In this document: piece after piece, positions 1 through 11,745 of the stretch
How the letters are laid out: every line of letters begins with the position of its first letter
Numbering within the stretch: the stretch's first letter is position 1
Origin: Bactrocera neohumeralis
Lineage: Eukaryota > Arthropoda > Insecta > Diptera > Tephritidae
DNA length: 64,000 nucleotides
Assembly (NCBI RefSeq): GCF_024586455.1
Contig: NC_065922.1
Coordinates: 29,570,089-29,634,088, forward strand
Reading direction: 5' to 3'
Position numbers and translations under genes: made by a program
Notes under the pieces: generated by a model
Seen by the model: only the letters and a program-made list of their open reading frames with translations
What the model was told of the DNA's origin: nothing
Databases searched by the model: none

Positions 1-530
1 TGAAGCGGTTCGAGATAGAAGGCACTCTGATGATATCAAATGAATGTGTACATCATATCATTCACGATAGTTGGGTATGAGAAAGATCTGTGCAAAGAGA
101 ATGCCCTGCGAGCTTACTTTTGACCAAAAACAAGAGGTTCGGAGTAGTGTTTCGAGATATACAAACGTAGTAAATTGGAGTTTTTGCGTCGATTACGTGA
201 CGATGGTTAAAACATTACTCCATCGTTCTACTTCGATGGCTCCAATAGTCAATGATTTGCGTGGACTACACACCATGAATCCGCTCTAAAGCGTTGAAAA
301 CGCAATAGTCGGCTGGCAAGATTATGGCGTCTGTATTTTGGGATGCTCTTGGGTAATTTTTATTCACTACCTTGGAAAAAGAAGGACCATCAATAGCGAC
401 TACACATAGTGTTATTTGGTGCTTCCGTATCCACCGTATTCCCCAGATCTGGCCTGCAGCGACTAGATTGAAGATTTCATTTATAACAAAGGTAAGTCTA
501 GTAGCACTGAGCGACTGTCATAAAATATAA
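1..530 (+). mobile_element. Degenerate mariner (irritans-like) transposase remnant, cut by the window edge
   Basis: Broken transposase of the mariner family (DD34D, cut-and-paste DNA transposition). Reading across frameshifts, I see in order: an HTH/linker relic ending 'MRKICAK' then 'LTFDQKQ' (about 75-135), a 'LEFLRR' block (170-195), 'TTHHESA' (265-285), 'KIMASVFWDALG' followed by 'LEKGRTINSDY' (318-400), and the second catalytic block 'PPYSPDLACSD' (431-465). These are in the order expected for mariner transposases. At least three frameshifts and stops break the gene, and a deletion of roughly 150 bp lies between the 'INSDY' and 'PPYSPDL' blocks. The 5' end lies outside the window and no terminal repeat is visible. 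The family call is from motif recognition; subfamily placement is inference. Confidence 0.85.
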
Positions 531-2180
531 GTCTTTTATTTACAGATGTATTCATGATTTTTAGTGATGCTGCAATTGCAATTTCATGCCCAGAATTTCG
601 CAGAGAAGATGACTACTTCGTTCTCCCGCCCAAAGTTGGGATACTAGTCTACTTCAGAGTGCTTTTAAATATTTTCCCTTTCTCGCCTGCCAGTTTTTGT
701 CTTTTTAATTATCTACTGGAAGGAAGTAAGGAGGAATCGTTAGAAGTTTCTGCCAACGTCTAGGCAGTAAGAGCTAAACCTCTGAAGTTGTGTAAGTGAG
801 AAGATGCGATCAACGGAATCTGATATACTTTCATAAAGTAAAATTGTATATGGTATTAAGCGATTTTTTGGAGGTAATTAATCAGCACGTGCAGAGTTTG
901 GCTCCTAAATTTTCTAAATGTAAATTAATTTTAAATATAAGATTTAACCTTGTATTTAAATTTTCAGTAAAGATAATCATATTTAATATCGCACAAATAT
1001 TTAAATAACAAGCACAAGGACAGCAGTCGACACGACAACCATTAATATTCAAAACAATCTTATTTGTATAACGAATTTGAGAAGACGCTCAACAATTTGT
1101 TTTCTACTTATTTGTCGGGGTTATACTCATTTAGGCGGCTTTAAAAATCGCTTTGCGTAAATAAACTCAGCGCCGATATGTGCGGAGAAATGTGGCTCTG
1201 TTGGAGCACACGAGCAAGAGATTACACGCATGCATGCTCAAATGCACACACACACGTACATTTATATATATGTACATTCATAGTAGTATATGACGGAGAA
1301 GATGGATCTTTGCCGACGCGCAGATATTTGCCTTGGGGTTTTGGTAAAGCAAAGAAAATCCACCAAAATACTTAACAGATTTGCTGATATGGCAGCGTAA
1401 TGCTTGTAAATGCAAAAACATTGCACATGCACACACACATATGTATGTAGGCACACGCCAAAATATAACGGCAACGCTTATATACTGATATGCTTATATG
1501 CTAATGTGTGTGTGCGAGTGTTTGGGCATTTTTTATGCGAGTTTTTCATGTTTACATGCTTTTAAATACACCCGTGACGCATTATTTAGATGACAGCGAA
1601 AAACAACCAAAAACCTGGCAATATATCATATTTCCGTTGTGTCGAACATACCTATATAAGTGGGTATTTGTGTGTAGTGAGTACTTGGTTGCATGGGAAT
1701 GTGTGCTGTTGCCACAAATGAGGGCGTTTCACCCATATTAGCGCATAGTGAATGTATTACGTAATCTTTTTGCACATATTTCATAGACAGTTTGGTATTT
1801 AAGCAATGCAGAAAAAAAAAAAAAATACTTAGGCACAGGATAAAAGCGAAACAATTATTTTCAGACCTGTCGCAACATATTTCAAATTTTCTGCTGAAAT
1901 TCGACAAAGATCGTGGTTTATTTTATACGTATGCATGTATGTGTGTGTGTGTGTAAACTCATATCAAATATATTGTGATGAAAGGAAATTTAAATCGTCG
2001 CTTTAAAGTAATATCCAAAAACTGCTCTACAACATTGTATTAAAGCTGGGTAAAATGATTTTTATCATAATTAATATATAATTATTTCCATAACAGTTTT
2101 GAATTCTATTGAGAACATCATTAGAGTACAAAGGGGTCTTTCTAGGCAAATTGCGGAAAAATTACACGGAAATTGTTACA
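530..2180. other. No gene recognised; simple-sequence-rich stretch
   Basis: I see no protein or RNA gene here. The stretch has CA/TG-rich tracts around 1220-1290, 1425-1560 and a (TG)n run at about 1936-1955, an A-run at 1810-1824, and AT-rich DNA around 900-1010 and 2040-2100. Short open frames on both strands are low-complexity and overlap one another. Confidence 0.5.
1932..1956. repeat. (TG)n microsatellite
   Basis: A run of GT dinucleotides preceded by ATGCATGTATGTG. It is one of several CA/TG tracts in the window and was read directly from the sequence. Confidence 0.85.
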
Positions 2181-2184
2181 ATCT

Positions 2185-3335
2185 TTAACTATTCATCAAT
2201 ATTTATTTTGTCGCCTTCAAAGTGACCCCCACCAGATGTAATACACTTATGCCAATGATTTTTTCCTGTCCTCGAAATACTTCTCATAAGCACTTTTTGG
2301 GGTAGCCTTCAGCTCCTTCAACCAATTTGGTTTTATCTCTTCGATCGACTGAAAACGGATCCCACGGAGCGCCAATTTTAGTTGGGGAGCCGAATTTGAT
2401 GACTACGGTGATGACCTATTGCGTTTTTGACTTTGATCTGCATGTCAACATGTATTCATTGCGTTTTCTTCCACAATTTCGGCCGTTTTCGACTAATATT
2501 TTCACACAAACCCCTCGATACGGACAAATATAACTCCTTATTGACCGTCTGTCGTGCATTGTCAAACATGGAAATTCATGAAGTTTTTGATTCTTCCTCT
2601 CCTTCACTTCGAACTTTCGGCCGTTTTCGAAAAAAAACGCATATTTTCACTCTTATTTGAAACGTTAGATTGGTTCAAACCCCTACGATACACAGCTCGG
2701 ACAAAAGGGATAACTCCTTATTGACCGTCTGTCCCTTCAAAATAAATTTATTATGCACCAAACAAGGAATATCGGAAAAAACAATAAACTTCATCTTGAT
2801 TTTTGAGCGGCTTTGACGTGGCTTTTTTGATTTTGGCTCGTTTTCTCTCCTTCACTTCGATGACTATTGCCTTGTTTGACTGTCAAATTTATAAATTTAT
2901 GTCAAATCGGCAGTTATAATTCTTTCTAAGAATGTGGGATTGGAACTTGTACGTTCAAGCATGTCCAAAGAGACCTCTTTGGGGTACTTGTTTTTTAATT
3001 CAGCTTTATCGGGACGAGTAGATCAAGAACGCATTTCATACCCAAAATATCCACCAAAATCATTCGAACGGACTCGCGAGCGATGTTGAGCCCTCTTGCC
3101 ATCTCTCTAACATTTGTCTGACATTTTTCCAGCGCCAGTTGTCTTCAACGATCTTTCGACCATCTTTGAAGGCTTTGTACCACTCGTAGGCTTGTGTTTT
3201 TGAATCAGCGTAAGACTTTTCCAACATTCACAACGATTCCGAATATGAAATTTGGTTAGAAATGCAAAATTTTAGTCAAATTCTCTGATCGATATTTTTA
3301 TCCTTTGTAAAAATCGTAACGCACTACTGAGGTGT
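2185..3335 (-). mobile_element. Mariner copy A1, near full length but broken, with an internal duplication
   Basis: Reverse-strand mariner transposase pseudogene. From the 5' end (about 3335) the translation runs through 'YEWYKAFKDGRKIVED' (HTH2/linker, about 3150-3195), a block like 'LARESVRMIL' (about 3080), 'KKPRQSRSK'-like text (about 2800), 'HNKFILKGQTVNKE' (about 2715-2760) and the C-terminal block 'SIEEIKPNWLKELKATPKSAYEKYFED' in pieces (about 2270-2345), ending in sequence like 'GGHFEGDKI' near 2210. The outer end holds CGCACTACTGAGGTGT (about 3320), which is the reverse complement of the start of copies A2 and A4, so it is probably the terminal repeat. Many stops and frameshifts are present. 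A roughly 180-bp section is present twice (see findings). Confidence 0.85.
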
Positions 3336-3578
3336 ACCGACTTAAGGTGCTGCTGCAAACAAACTCGTTCAGAGATCGCGGTCGTAGTTACCATAGTAAT
3401 TAATAACAGTCCAAATTAACAAAATACTTTTTTTTTTGAAATATCATTTCTCCGGAAATTTAGGTCACATGAGCAGCCTTTAAGAATAATATTAATGTGA
3501 TACTGTAGGAAGTAAAAGAATGTATCTTTATTCTGCATTTATAGATGGCACAACGTATGGCTTAGGTTATGTGTGAAT
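3336..3578. other. No feature recognised
   Basis: AT-rich DNA between a mariner copy and a retroelement fragment. It contains a T-run at 3428-3437, and nothing further can be supported. Confidence 0.4.
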
Positions 3579-3579
3579 G

Positions 3580-4080
3580 CTGATGCACAGGTTGCCCTTG
3601 CTCTTTTGTGAAACCATGAAAATATAACTCCTATTTTAGAACTAATTAGCCAATAAGGCGCCTTGTGGCCAACATAAATTTAATCAAGCTGTTAATTCAT
3701 ATTCCTACCAGTTCAGTAGAATATCTGTAACGAAAGCACAGAAGTGCTTAAGCCTTGATCTCACGAACGTGATACAATTAAAAAGGAAGTGTTGAAAAGT
3801 TTCCATTTAATGCACAGTTAGTAAGCACATGCTAGCATCGTCGCCCTTCTATCAGAGTAGACAGTCACTTCTTTAAAGGAGGCTGTACTCAGAAGCAGTA
3901 AGTCTACCGCTACTTTAAAGGCAGCTACCTCGGCTTGAAAAACTCTGCAACAGTCAGAAAGTCTGAAACTGATAAGGAGTTCCTGACAATATACCACTTC
4001 ACCAAGTTTTGAACCAACCATAAAGAAGCTCACTGCTCCTTTCCTCCAACCGCTTCTACCCATTCATTAAAAAACCCAGA
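3580..4080 (-). mobile_element. Non-LTR retrotransposon fragment: RNase H domain and downstream tail
   Basis: On the reverse strand 3818-4063 is open for 81 codons and reads as part of a retroelement RNase H domain: 'GSKLGEVVYC', then 'FRLSDCCRVFQAEVAAFK', then 'VTVYSDRRATMLA'. The order 'DGSK...SVFQAE...SDSQAA' is typical of the RNase H domain in I, R1 and Jockey-group elements. The sequence then runs through stops into text resembling 'WKLFNTSF', also present in the fragment at 28400-28870. The RNase H of these elements removes the RNA strand during reverse transcription. The RT domain expected upstream (higher coordinates) is not recognisable. The same family appears at 24710-25560. Confidence 0.7.
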
Positions 4081-5615
4081 TTATATGCAAAATGGCATTA
4101 TGTGTCATGGTTGCAGAGGACCTTAGTGTACCACACATATAAGTGTGGTATTTTCAAGAAACCTCCACGACACAAAACTCCATGGAACATAAAGGACTAT
4201 ACTATGGTGTCATAGATACAAACAACTGCTTTCGTCAATGACTTCTCTGCAACAGTATACGGCAATCAATGCCTTCCTTTCTCCTCTTCTAAGGTTTCCA
4301 AGAAAGTCGAACACGCTAGGCTCTATTAAGCTAGCGATTTAACCAAAAGTTACCGCAGCTCCAGTTCACGATATTTTACCAAGTGAGGCTTTCCCCTCAT
4401 GCGGCTGTATCGTTGGTTCTGTAGGACTGACTTTAACTTTCTAGCTGATATTTTCGTGCGTTTGTCCCTTGTGCAAACCTTTATGAGTCTAACAGAGGTT
4501 ACTTTGCTAGTGGTAGCGACTCCACCTAACATAAAGGCTTTACACACCTCGCTGCGCGCAGACTTCCAAGGGCTTCCACCAACCTTTAGTTTTTTAGGCC
4601 CAAGCTGAACTTGCTACGATTGGGGTAGCGGTTATTTGCTTTGGGTTTACCCTCGTCGCCACAAGAGCAGCACTCCCAACAGGAAAAAACGAATAATAAC
4701 AGAAGTTGCCTAACTGAAAGTGATATAATTTACATACAAATGATCCGACAGCTGTCAAATATATACCCGCGCATTCCGAGAATTAATGAAAACTAAAAAT
4801 CATACAGATTTAATTCTGGTAGCTTTGTGACAGGCTTGAATGTTTCAGATCAGTTGACTTGGAAACAGTTCTATTAATAAGTTTCTAGTTCTCAGATTTC
4901 ACACAATATATGTATTTTGGAAAATGTACATATATAATAGATAACTATAGCGTATTTTCCTTAAAATTGTTTATATTACTGCCTAACATGTCACTTTCTT
5001 ATCAGGTTTTTACTTTGTCTTTTCTTTTGAGAGTAAGCTAGCAAACTTTCAAAATATTCACTCTCCATCTAACGCAAACTTAAAAACTTCCCACATTATA
5101 GTTGTTGCCAACATCTGTCATGTATATACTTTTGCTTTATGGTAGCGACAGTCAAGGCAGTGACCTTCATCATTTTTCAACCACTTCAATACAAGTCAAC
5201 CACTATTTCTTTTTAACTGCCGTTAAGCTGATAAAAGCATACAATTTTACATGACTAAAGAATGACTTATGCGTACACTTCAAACGCCATGGCGTCGATA
5301 CAGAGATGCCTCTTATACCGAATTAAATAAAAGAGAGTTTTGCAACGAACATAAAAGATCTCTCAAAAAATATGTGAATAAATTGTCTGCGAAAAACGCG
5401 ACATTATCAGATGTCCTTCTGCGACGTTGCCTTTGTCAGACGAGTGCATGCAGCTGCCAGCCGGTGGCTTGTGCGAGCCTGCATTCAACAGGATATTAAG
5501 GCGCATAAGTCATGCGTATTTTAACGCATACACTTCAGCTGGAAACACACATACATATATACATATGCATATTAGGGTGTTAGTTACTTGCCAAGTTGTT
5601 TATATTTTATAAGTC
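4081..5615. other. No gene recognised; possible retroelement debris
   Basis: The first 600 bp have a more even base composition than their surroundings, and a reverse-strand open frame at 4350-4547 may be retroelement debris, but I recognise no motif. From 4700 to 5615 I see only AT-rich DNA and some CA/TA runs around 5540-5570. Confidence 0.35.
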
Positions 5616-5619
5616 TCTT

Positions 5620-5800
5620 AAAGATTTTGGACAAATTGTTGTTGCTGTAGCGGCAGAAAATGTTGCTGAAGTAATTTCGAGGTATGATGCCGAGTTGGCA
5701 GTCCTGGTAGTCTGATAAAAATCTGTGTTCGTTCCGGTTACTTTAACCCAACTGTCGTGAGAATGGACATTGCGTTGCTCATACGACATGGTGTACTGTA
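5620..5800 (+). repeat. Short interspersed repeat remembered from tephritid genomes
   Basis: The segment starts at a TTGTTGTTGCTGTAGCGGCAG-type box (about 5636) and continues through GAGTTGGCAGTCCT, a 'GATAAAAATC' box and GTTCGTTCCGGTTAC to ACTGTCGTGAGAATG. This arrangement matches, from memory, a short repeat scattered through fruit fly genomes near genes and in introns. I cannot assign it to a SINE or other class from sequence alone. It codes for nothing; the reverse-strand 60-codon frame is a shadow. Confidence 0.5.
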
Positions 5801-7400
5801 TGACTGCTCTGTCATATGATTATATTACTTTAACTGAGTATAACTTTTAAGGCAGAGGTTTTATGGAAAAATTATTTGGAACTTTTTTGTAGAGCTTCCA
5901 TTTTTTTATCATAATATCAATTTTTTAAAGTGGTAGATAATTTTTTTTTTAATTTTTACAATTTCAACCTAAACACAGAAAAGAGTTTGTTTAAGTTTGA
6001 TATTTTTTCAAGGCAACGAAAAGTTCAGCGACGTCTGTAAAACACAAAAAAAAAAAAACAGAAAAATAACGTACACCCTAATGCATATAGATGCATGTAT
6101 GTAAGTGTGAGGATGCCATTTACATGCACGTTCGCTTCACAAATTGATAGGCGCGTAATACGACGCGTTTTTAAGAGTCTACTCACCGCACCGCATCAGC
6201 CCGCACAGCCACAACAACACAGCTGCAACTACCAACTTACAATCGTTTACATGTAATTTCAGATTTCTCGCACACACCGCGAATGACAGCGAAGAAGAAA
6301 CAGCAAACAGGAAATCTAGCCAAACATACACACACATACACACAGTAAAAGAATTATGTAAAAATTTTCCAACTGCCTCTATATGGAGACATGTAGATAT
6401 GTAATAAAAGCTAAGTGGTTGCAGCAAAGCGTGTGGCAAGATGAGTGTGGCATATGTAACGCTACATATGGAGACACAGAGCGCAGCGCATCTACACATA
6501 TATGTACATGCATACATATATATCTTGGTGTGCGTATGCAAGGCGTGGCATATCAGCAATCATTGTCATTAATGGCCTACGACAACCCACGCGACAATTC
6601 AAGAGCGCGTAGGACCAAAGAGACACACATAAAAACTTGAACCTTGGCAGAAAAGTGCACAATCGCACAGATATACATACACATACAGCTAGATACATTT
6701 GTTTATTTAGCGCATGAGTGCTACAAGTTCGATAGAGCTACGCGACCATGCTTATGTTCCTGTGTATGCCGGCGAGGCCGTGCGCCGGCACGGAAATAAA
6801 AGTGCTCACAATGGGTCTTAAAACAATGCGCTTACAAATATATACATGTATATGTATGTGTGCATATTTACGAAAGCGGAAACGAGCACCAGTGCCAAGG
6901 CAGTCTTCTTTGGCAAAGCTTTTGCTGAATTTTTTATCGCATGATATATTGCCGCTGCGCCTTTTCGTGGGCGGCCGCTGACTTCAATGAGTACCTTAAA
7001 TAAATACAAGAAAGCTCGCATATCGTGGCTTTGTTTTGGCTGTGCTCATTCACTCTTATTTACCGTTACTTTACGACACTTTGAAATACAAATGGTATGC
7101 AGAAGGGGAATTTTAAGGTCTCCAGATATCAACAAAGTACCATGAAGAGGTTATTGTGGAGGCTTGATGAGAGCACTTAATAAAGCTTTAACCATTTAAA
7201 GACAAACTATATCTCCTCCTACTTCTTTCATAAAAAAATTTTGCAAATATTAGCTAGTCTCGTAAATCTGTTGTCCGGTTTTTTACTTTGTTCTTTCATA
7301 CAAGCTTTCATAAGAATACATACGATAGTATATATTGGTATAAAATGATAGGGTTGAAGACCCCTGAATTTTAAAATCATCATGGAACTGTATCGCCAGC
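5801..7400. other. No gene recognised; CA/TA-rich non-coding DNA
   Basis: AT-rich DNA with A/T runs (5940-5955, 6040-6060), then CA/TATA-rich tracts around 6325-6345, 6490-6525, 6665-6690 and 6835-6865. The overlapping open frames at 6179-6698 on both strands are rich in Cys, His and Tyr from CA/TG repeats and look spurious. A GC-richer patch lies at 6750-6990. Confidence 0.45.
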
Positions 7401-7880
7401 GGTTACACTCTCACTGCAACGGGAGCAGGTTTCAGTGGTTGTAGTACTACCGCCAAATCAGGAACGTATTGAAAAGAGGCAGCGTTCGACGGAAGGTGAA
7501 ATGAAAGCGCCCTCGAAAAAGAGAAAGTGTAAAGACGTAACCGAAAAGCTAGACATCACACACGCAGACAAAAGAACAACTTCCATGGCAGTGGCGCTCG
7601 TAGACCGCAGTAACCCGCTGGGACAAATGTCACAGGAGCGATGGACGCTAATGGAAAAGAAGCTATTAGAAGCCCTCTTTTCGAGAACAGACGCCGAACC
7701 GATTGCACCTATGCCGTCATTTGATGAAGCAGGATGGCTTAGCGGTGTCGAAATTCTAAAATGCAACGACGACCAGACGCTAACATGGGTAAGGGAAGCG
7801 GTCAAAACGCTTCCAAATCTGTGGAAAGGAGAGAAAATGGAGGTGGCAGACCGCAGCAGTATTCCATAAATAGAAAAAAA
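7400..7880 (+). pseudogene. DUF4780-type ORF1/gag-like fragment of a retroelement
   Basis: An open frame from 7435 to 7869 (144 codons) is the cleanest protein-like stretch in the window. It starts with a low-complexity basic region ('KKRKCKD', about residues 28-34), followed by 'VALVDRSNPLGQMSQERW' (about residues 53-70), 'KLLEAL', 'AGWLSGVEILKCND' (about 99-112) and 'WKGEKMEVADRSSIP' at the end. The pattern 'VALVD..NP.G.....W', a 'GW..G...V.C' core and a final 'W.GA.L.VVD...P' is that of DUF4780, a domain of unknown function found in insect retroelement ORF1-like proteins. The frame ends where the domain would continue, so it is truncated. No RT lies nearby. Fragment of a mobile element rather than host gene is inferred. 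Confidence 0.6.
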
Positions 7881-8925
7881 TCTCGAAATTGAAGAGATCA
7901 TGGGTACTTCTTATAGAAGGCGGAGAAAGAATCCAGTCATCAGTCTGTTGGTCCAAAACCAGCATTATTTTATAGTCCGAATTTGACAGAAAGTGATTGC
8001 TACATATTCCTTTATATGTATAAATTACCTTCGGAATGGCAGCAAGTTATCGAATAAATCACGTAAATCGTCAAAATTAACAACGAATAAAAATTGAGCT
8101 TAGTAGTAAACTTTTATCATATGTAGATATGTATATCAGTTTTAAATATTCATATTTCGATCCCTTCCGTCCAAATTGTTATATACGCGATAACGAGTGA
8201 TTACTATATATTAAGTACATCATATGAACCACACTTGTTTACTATTTTCACCTTTCCATTGAGAAAAATATTAAACCCACTTAGCCTAACAACATTCTGC
8301 ATAGTTCACGCCTTTTTCGGCTACTTCACTTCGTAGAGGAAATTGCGATAATGTTCACGTATGCAAAAACGCTGAGGAAATGAAGATATTTAATTTTCTA
8401 AATGTGTTTATGTTTTTCGAAAGTGCGCCTGTTAGCACAAACACTAATGAGCCATTACTCATACGACGTGTATGACCTGTTAATGTGAAACGGATGTTCG
8501 CACAAGTGTAAGTATGATTGTGTGCGTGTGTGCTTAGGCATATGACATGAGATGGCACTTTAAATGAGTTTTAAGTGTTTGCACTTAGATAAATATTACT
8601 TTGGATGAATTATTGCAATGACGAAGTGTGAGTAATTATTTGTACAAAAATATTTAAATGAATATGTAGCAAGACGATTTATGCGAAAAGCTTAAAACCT
8701 TCGAGTGTATATGTGCATGTTGCTTATACAAATATATCGGATAGATATAGAAGTAAACTTGCTTCAAGAAAATTTTTCTAAGTTGTGAAATTGGGCGAGA
8801 TGCATTATGATTCGACCCAGTATATCAAATATTGATTCTCTGTGCTTCTAAGTTGAACAATATTTAATATGTTTATATTAAATAATTTGCACATGATTTT
8901 CTATCAGCAATGTTGTTTGTTGTCA
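7881..8925. other. No gene recognised
   Basis: AT-rich DNA. Short TA/CA runs occur around 8125-8145 and 8505-8530. I find no coding or RNA signature. Confidence 0.4.
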
Positions 8926-8929
8926 GAAA

Positions 8930-9490
8930 CGGCTAAAATTAGGTAGATTTGCTTTTCCCTTCATATTGCCATAATAATGAAAAACGAAAAATCTGCACGG
9001 AAACAAATCTGAAAAATACCTTCGAGGGCAAATAGTTCGTAGCTTCATTGTGACATTCTGAACGTAGCGACCTCGAAAATGCAAGCTGGTGCATTGTATT
9101 GATGGATGAAAATTTTTCTTTTCGAAATGAGGCCGTTATTTTCGCAATTCTCTGTGATCGCTTTACTTTTTCTAAGCAGTCGATATATAGTAGGTCACAG
9201 CTTGTCATTCTTAGAAAGCGATAGCCATAATTCTTCAGGCTGATAAGACAGCCTTCAGTTTTTCGAAAAAGATTCGCTGGTTATATTTATTGGAGTCTGG
9301 GGCTTACTATTCTTCGTTGCTGGCCACCAAAATATGCAAAAACTTCATCAGACTGCGCTAAAACAATGCTATAAAGTGGTCTCATGGTTGCCCTTGTTGT
9401 TCGAAGTAAGTAAACCCGGCTCCTATGACATCGATAGCTTTCCCATGTTGCATGCAGTAACCCACCCAACTTTTTTACGATGCTTAATAT
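8930..9490 (-). mobile_element. Mariner (irritans-like) transposase remnant
   Basis: Read on the reverse strand across frameshifts, 9210-8930 gives blocks like 'RPHFEKK' and 'HPSIQCTSLHF' (the counterpart of the 'LFHQDNAPAH' motif carrying the second Asp), then 'YFSDLFPCRFFVF' (the counterpart of 'YSPDLAPSDFFLF'). The order and spacing fit a mariner transposase. Upstream, at 9287-9469, a 60-codon reverse frame may be the preceding part of the same element, but its motifs are too decayed to be sure. No terminal repeats are visible. Confidence 0.55.
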
Positions 9491-10245
9491 CTCAGCTGTA
9501 TCTATGATATTTAACCGGCGGTTTACTTATATTAGATCATGATCATTTGTTGCGTTTTTCTGCGTTATAGCCATTTCAGAAACTTTTAGGTATGACTCAT
9601 CAAAAACCCATCAAATTTGTTAAACCAGTTTTTGATGATCATCATCGCAGGGGAGGATGTTTGATTGATTTGAACCGCAGCCCAATATATATATATATTT
9701 TTTTTTTAATCCGTAATTTCAATCTAATTTTTATTGGGTCGCTATATGGGAATGTATAACACGATAGTAAATAGAATCAGTGGCTTAGGTCAGAATAAGT
9801 ATTAATGGTTTTCCCTTGTATCATGTAGGCTTATCTACGAGATTAGCCATTTCACACGTACCGTATTTTGATACTTGTGATACTTGTCGATACTATGTCG
9901 TATATTCTGGTCAATATGTATTATAGTGTATAAAATGAAGAGGGTATTATATCTTAAGTATATTGTTGACTGGCGTTAAAAATAGGTAAAATCGTACTCT
10001 AATCTCTATAAGTCCACCACAATTAATTATATCTGTCGAAATCTACACCATCTCAATAAGTTTTGGTTAACATTTTCCAGCTATGAAATCATTCGCCCTA
10101 CACAGGAGTAGGCAGTAATCACCAGTGGTATGGTTCGAACTACAATGTGGATGCATAAGAACCTTCCAAGCCAGGGACCCTCCGCCATTTCTCTCTTTTT
10201 GTTGACAGTAAGATCTAGTTAAGAATTTGGCTTAAGCCGATGAAC
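9491..10245. other. No gene recognised
   Basis: AT-rich DNA with a (TA)n/T run at 9686-9710. No coding signature. It may contain further decayed repeat sequence. Confidence 0.35.
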
Positions 10246-10249
10246 TCAG

Positions 10250-10670
10250 AGTAGATAATTCATTGCCAATCTCACCATGAAAATACCAAATTCTTTTTGA
10301 CTTCAATTACTCCGATTCGTCCAAGACCGTTTTCATTTGACGTTGTCGTATGTAACTCTCGTTTTATCACCATTAATCATCTGCTTCTGCAATGAATCGA
10401 TTTTGTTGCGGGTCAGCAGCGATTCGCAGATTCGATCCATTAGATTTTTTGCGTTAACTTGCATAGAATCCATGCGTCCAGCCGCATTGAAACTGTGCTT
10501 ACCATGACAGTCGAACATAACGATTTCCAGTATGTTATAGACAGTTGCCTTCGCAGAGTGTGATGCGTAGTGGACATTAAAAATTCTGGAACGGAATCGG
10601 CATCAGGATCATAGACACAGTACTGCCTTGATTTCATTTTCACTTTTATCGAAGAAAGCCACTTAATATT
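10250..10670 (-). mobile_element. Mariner (SETMAR/Hsmar1-like lineage) N-terminal remnant
   Basis: The reverse strand carries 'NAKNLMDRI', 'ESLLTRNKIDSL', 'MINGDKTRVTYDNVK' and, after a stop, 'KRSWTN' (about 10445 down to 10320). These correspond to the 'LT..NLMDRI...LLARNKI.PFLKR...GDEKWVTYDN..RKRSW' region of the SETMAR-like mariner lineage, which includes the first catalytic Asp of 'GDE'. In this copy the Glu after that Asp is Lys. Upstream, 10643-10500 reads as a decayed HTH region ('FNVHYASHSAK' is the counterpart of 'FNVHDAPRSGRP'). The C-terminal half is missing. Confidence 0.75.
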
Positions 10671-10864
10671 AGAGTTTTCTCTTTGCTGGTGCTCACCTCT
10701 GACGCATACTCAGACAATACTGAGTCAGAGAGTATTTGTGGGATTTTTTTTGTTACGAAATCTTCCGTAACGCCCTAAGACCAATCACGATCGCAGTTAT
10801 ATAACGCAATCTATAATGCGTGATCTAAGTAGACTTTTCCTTCTACTTTCTTTTTTCGCAGGTC
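10671..10864. other. No gene recognised; short self-complementary segments
   Basis: The sequence holds CAGACAATACTGAGTCAG and TTACGAAATCTTCCGTAA, both able to fold. It may be an element end, but I cannot assign it. Confidence 0.3.
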
Positions 10865-11745
10865 ACACGTGAGTCGTCTTTCATATTATTTTTGTTCAGA
10901 ATTGTTTGGTAATTCATCATGAAAACTCGGTGTTTTCCGCGATTCGCTTAATTTATGGTCAATACAATCAGTCTACTAACCGTACTGGAACAACTTGGCA
11001 CATTTTACGCCGGGATCTTAACTTTAAAGTTGCAAGAACTGAAGCCGCTCGACCTTTCCAAGCGACATCGTTTCTATGGGCTCTTAAAAACTTCCAAGAA
11101 GATCCGACATTTTCGAACCAAATTTTCTTCATCGATAAGGCCCATTTCCGGCTTAACAGGTATGTAAACAAGCAAAACTGCCGCGATGAAAAGCAAACCT
11201 GAAGAGACTCAAAAGCCGTCACTTCATCCAGAAAAAACAATGGTTTGGTGTAGTTTGTGGGCAGCTGGAATCATCGGTCAATATTTCTCAATAATGATAC
11301 CAACGAGAACGTAACCGCCATTTGATATAAGAAATTGATCTCGGGGACACTTGGTTCCAATAAGACGGCGTCACTTCCTACTAATTTCACATTTTGGGCC
11401 AGTCGACTGGCCACCAAAATCGTGTGATACCACACCATTAATTTTTTTTCCTGTGGGGATATTTAAAGTCTAAAGTCTATGCGGAGAGTTCGGCATCGAT
11501 TTAGGCCTTGGAGCAAAACATCACGCATATCGTTCAGCAGTTACCAGAAGAAATGCTCGAACGAGTCATCGAAAGTTTAACTAAATATATGGACCATCTG
11601 AGACATGGCCGCAGCCAACATTTGAAAGAGAGACTATTCAAAAAATAAATGCCAAAGAATATTCATTTGACTAATAATAACATTCTCCACTAAACTTGAA
11701 GTTTCCATGTTTTTTCTTGAAAAAAGTAGGAAACTTAGAAATAGA
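10865..11745 (+). mobile_element. Tc1/mariner-superfamily transposase pseudogene ('NKQNCR' lineage), copy F1
   Basis: The transposase reads across frameshifts. In 10906-11202 it shows 'TTWHILRRDLNFKV', then 'NQIFFIDKAHFRLN' (the DEAHF catalytic Asp block, with the Glu now Lys) and 'YVNKQNCR'. It continues with 'KPSLHPEKTMVWCSLWAAG' (about 11200-11260), 'FGPVDWPPKSCDTTPL' (about 11394-11440) and a C-terminal 'ERETIQKINAKE'-like tail to about 11660. The start TTCATCATGAAAA (10913) resembles that of copies F2 and F3. The upstream HTH domain is largely deleted. This lineage encodes a cut-and-paste transposase; this copy cannot be functional. Confidence 0.85.

Noticed and set aside
2185..3335. Two separate mariner fragments
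   Set aside because: The order of blocks and the shared end show one copy with an internal duplication rather than two insertions.
6179..6559. 126-codon reverse frame
   Set aside because: Cys/His/Tyr-rich text from CA/TA repeats, overlapped by forward frames, without any domain.
7458..7901. 147-codon reverse frame opposite the DUF4780-type fragment
   Set aside because: The forward frame has the DUF4780 pattern; the reverse frame has none and is a shadow.
10120..10145. GGTTCGAAC box resembling a tRNA T-loop
   Set aside because: No acceptor or anticodon stems can be paired around it.
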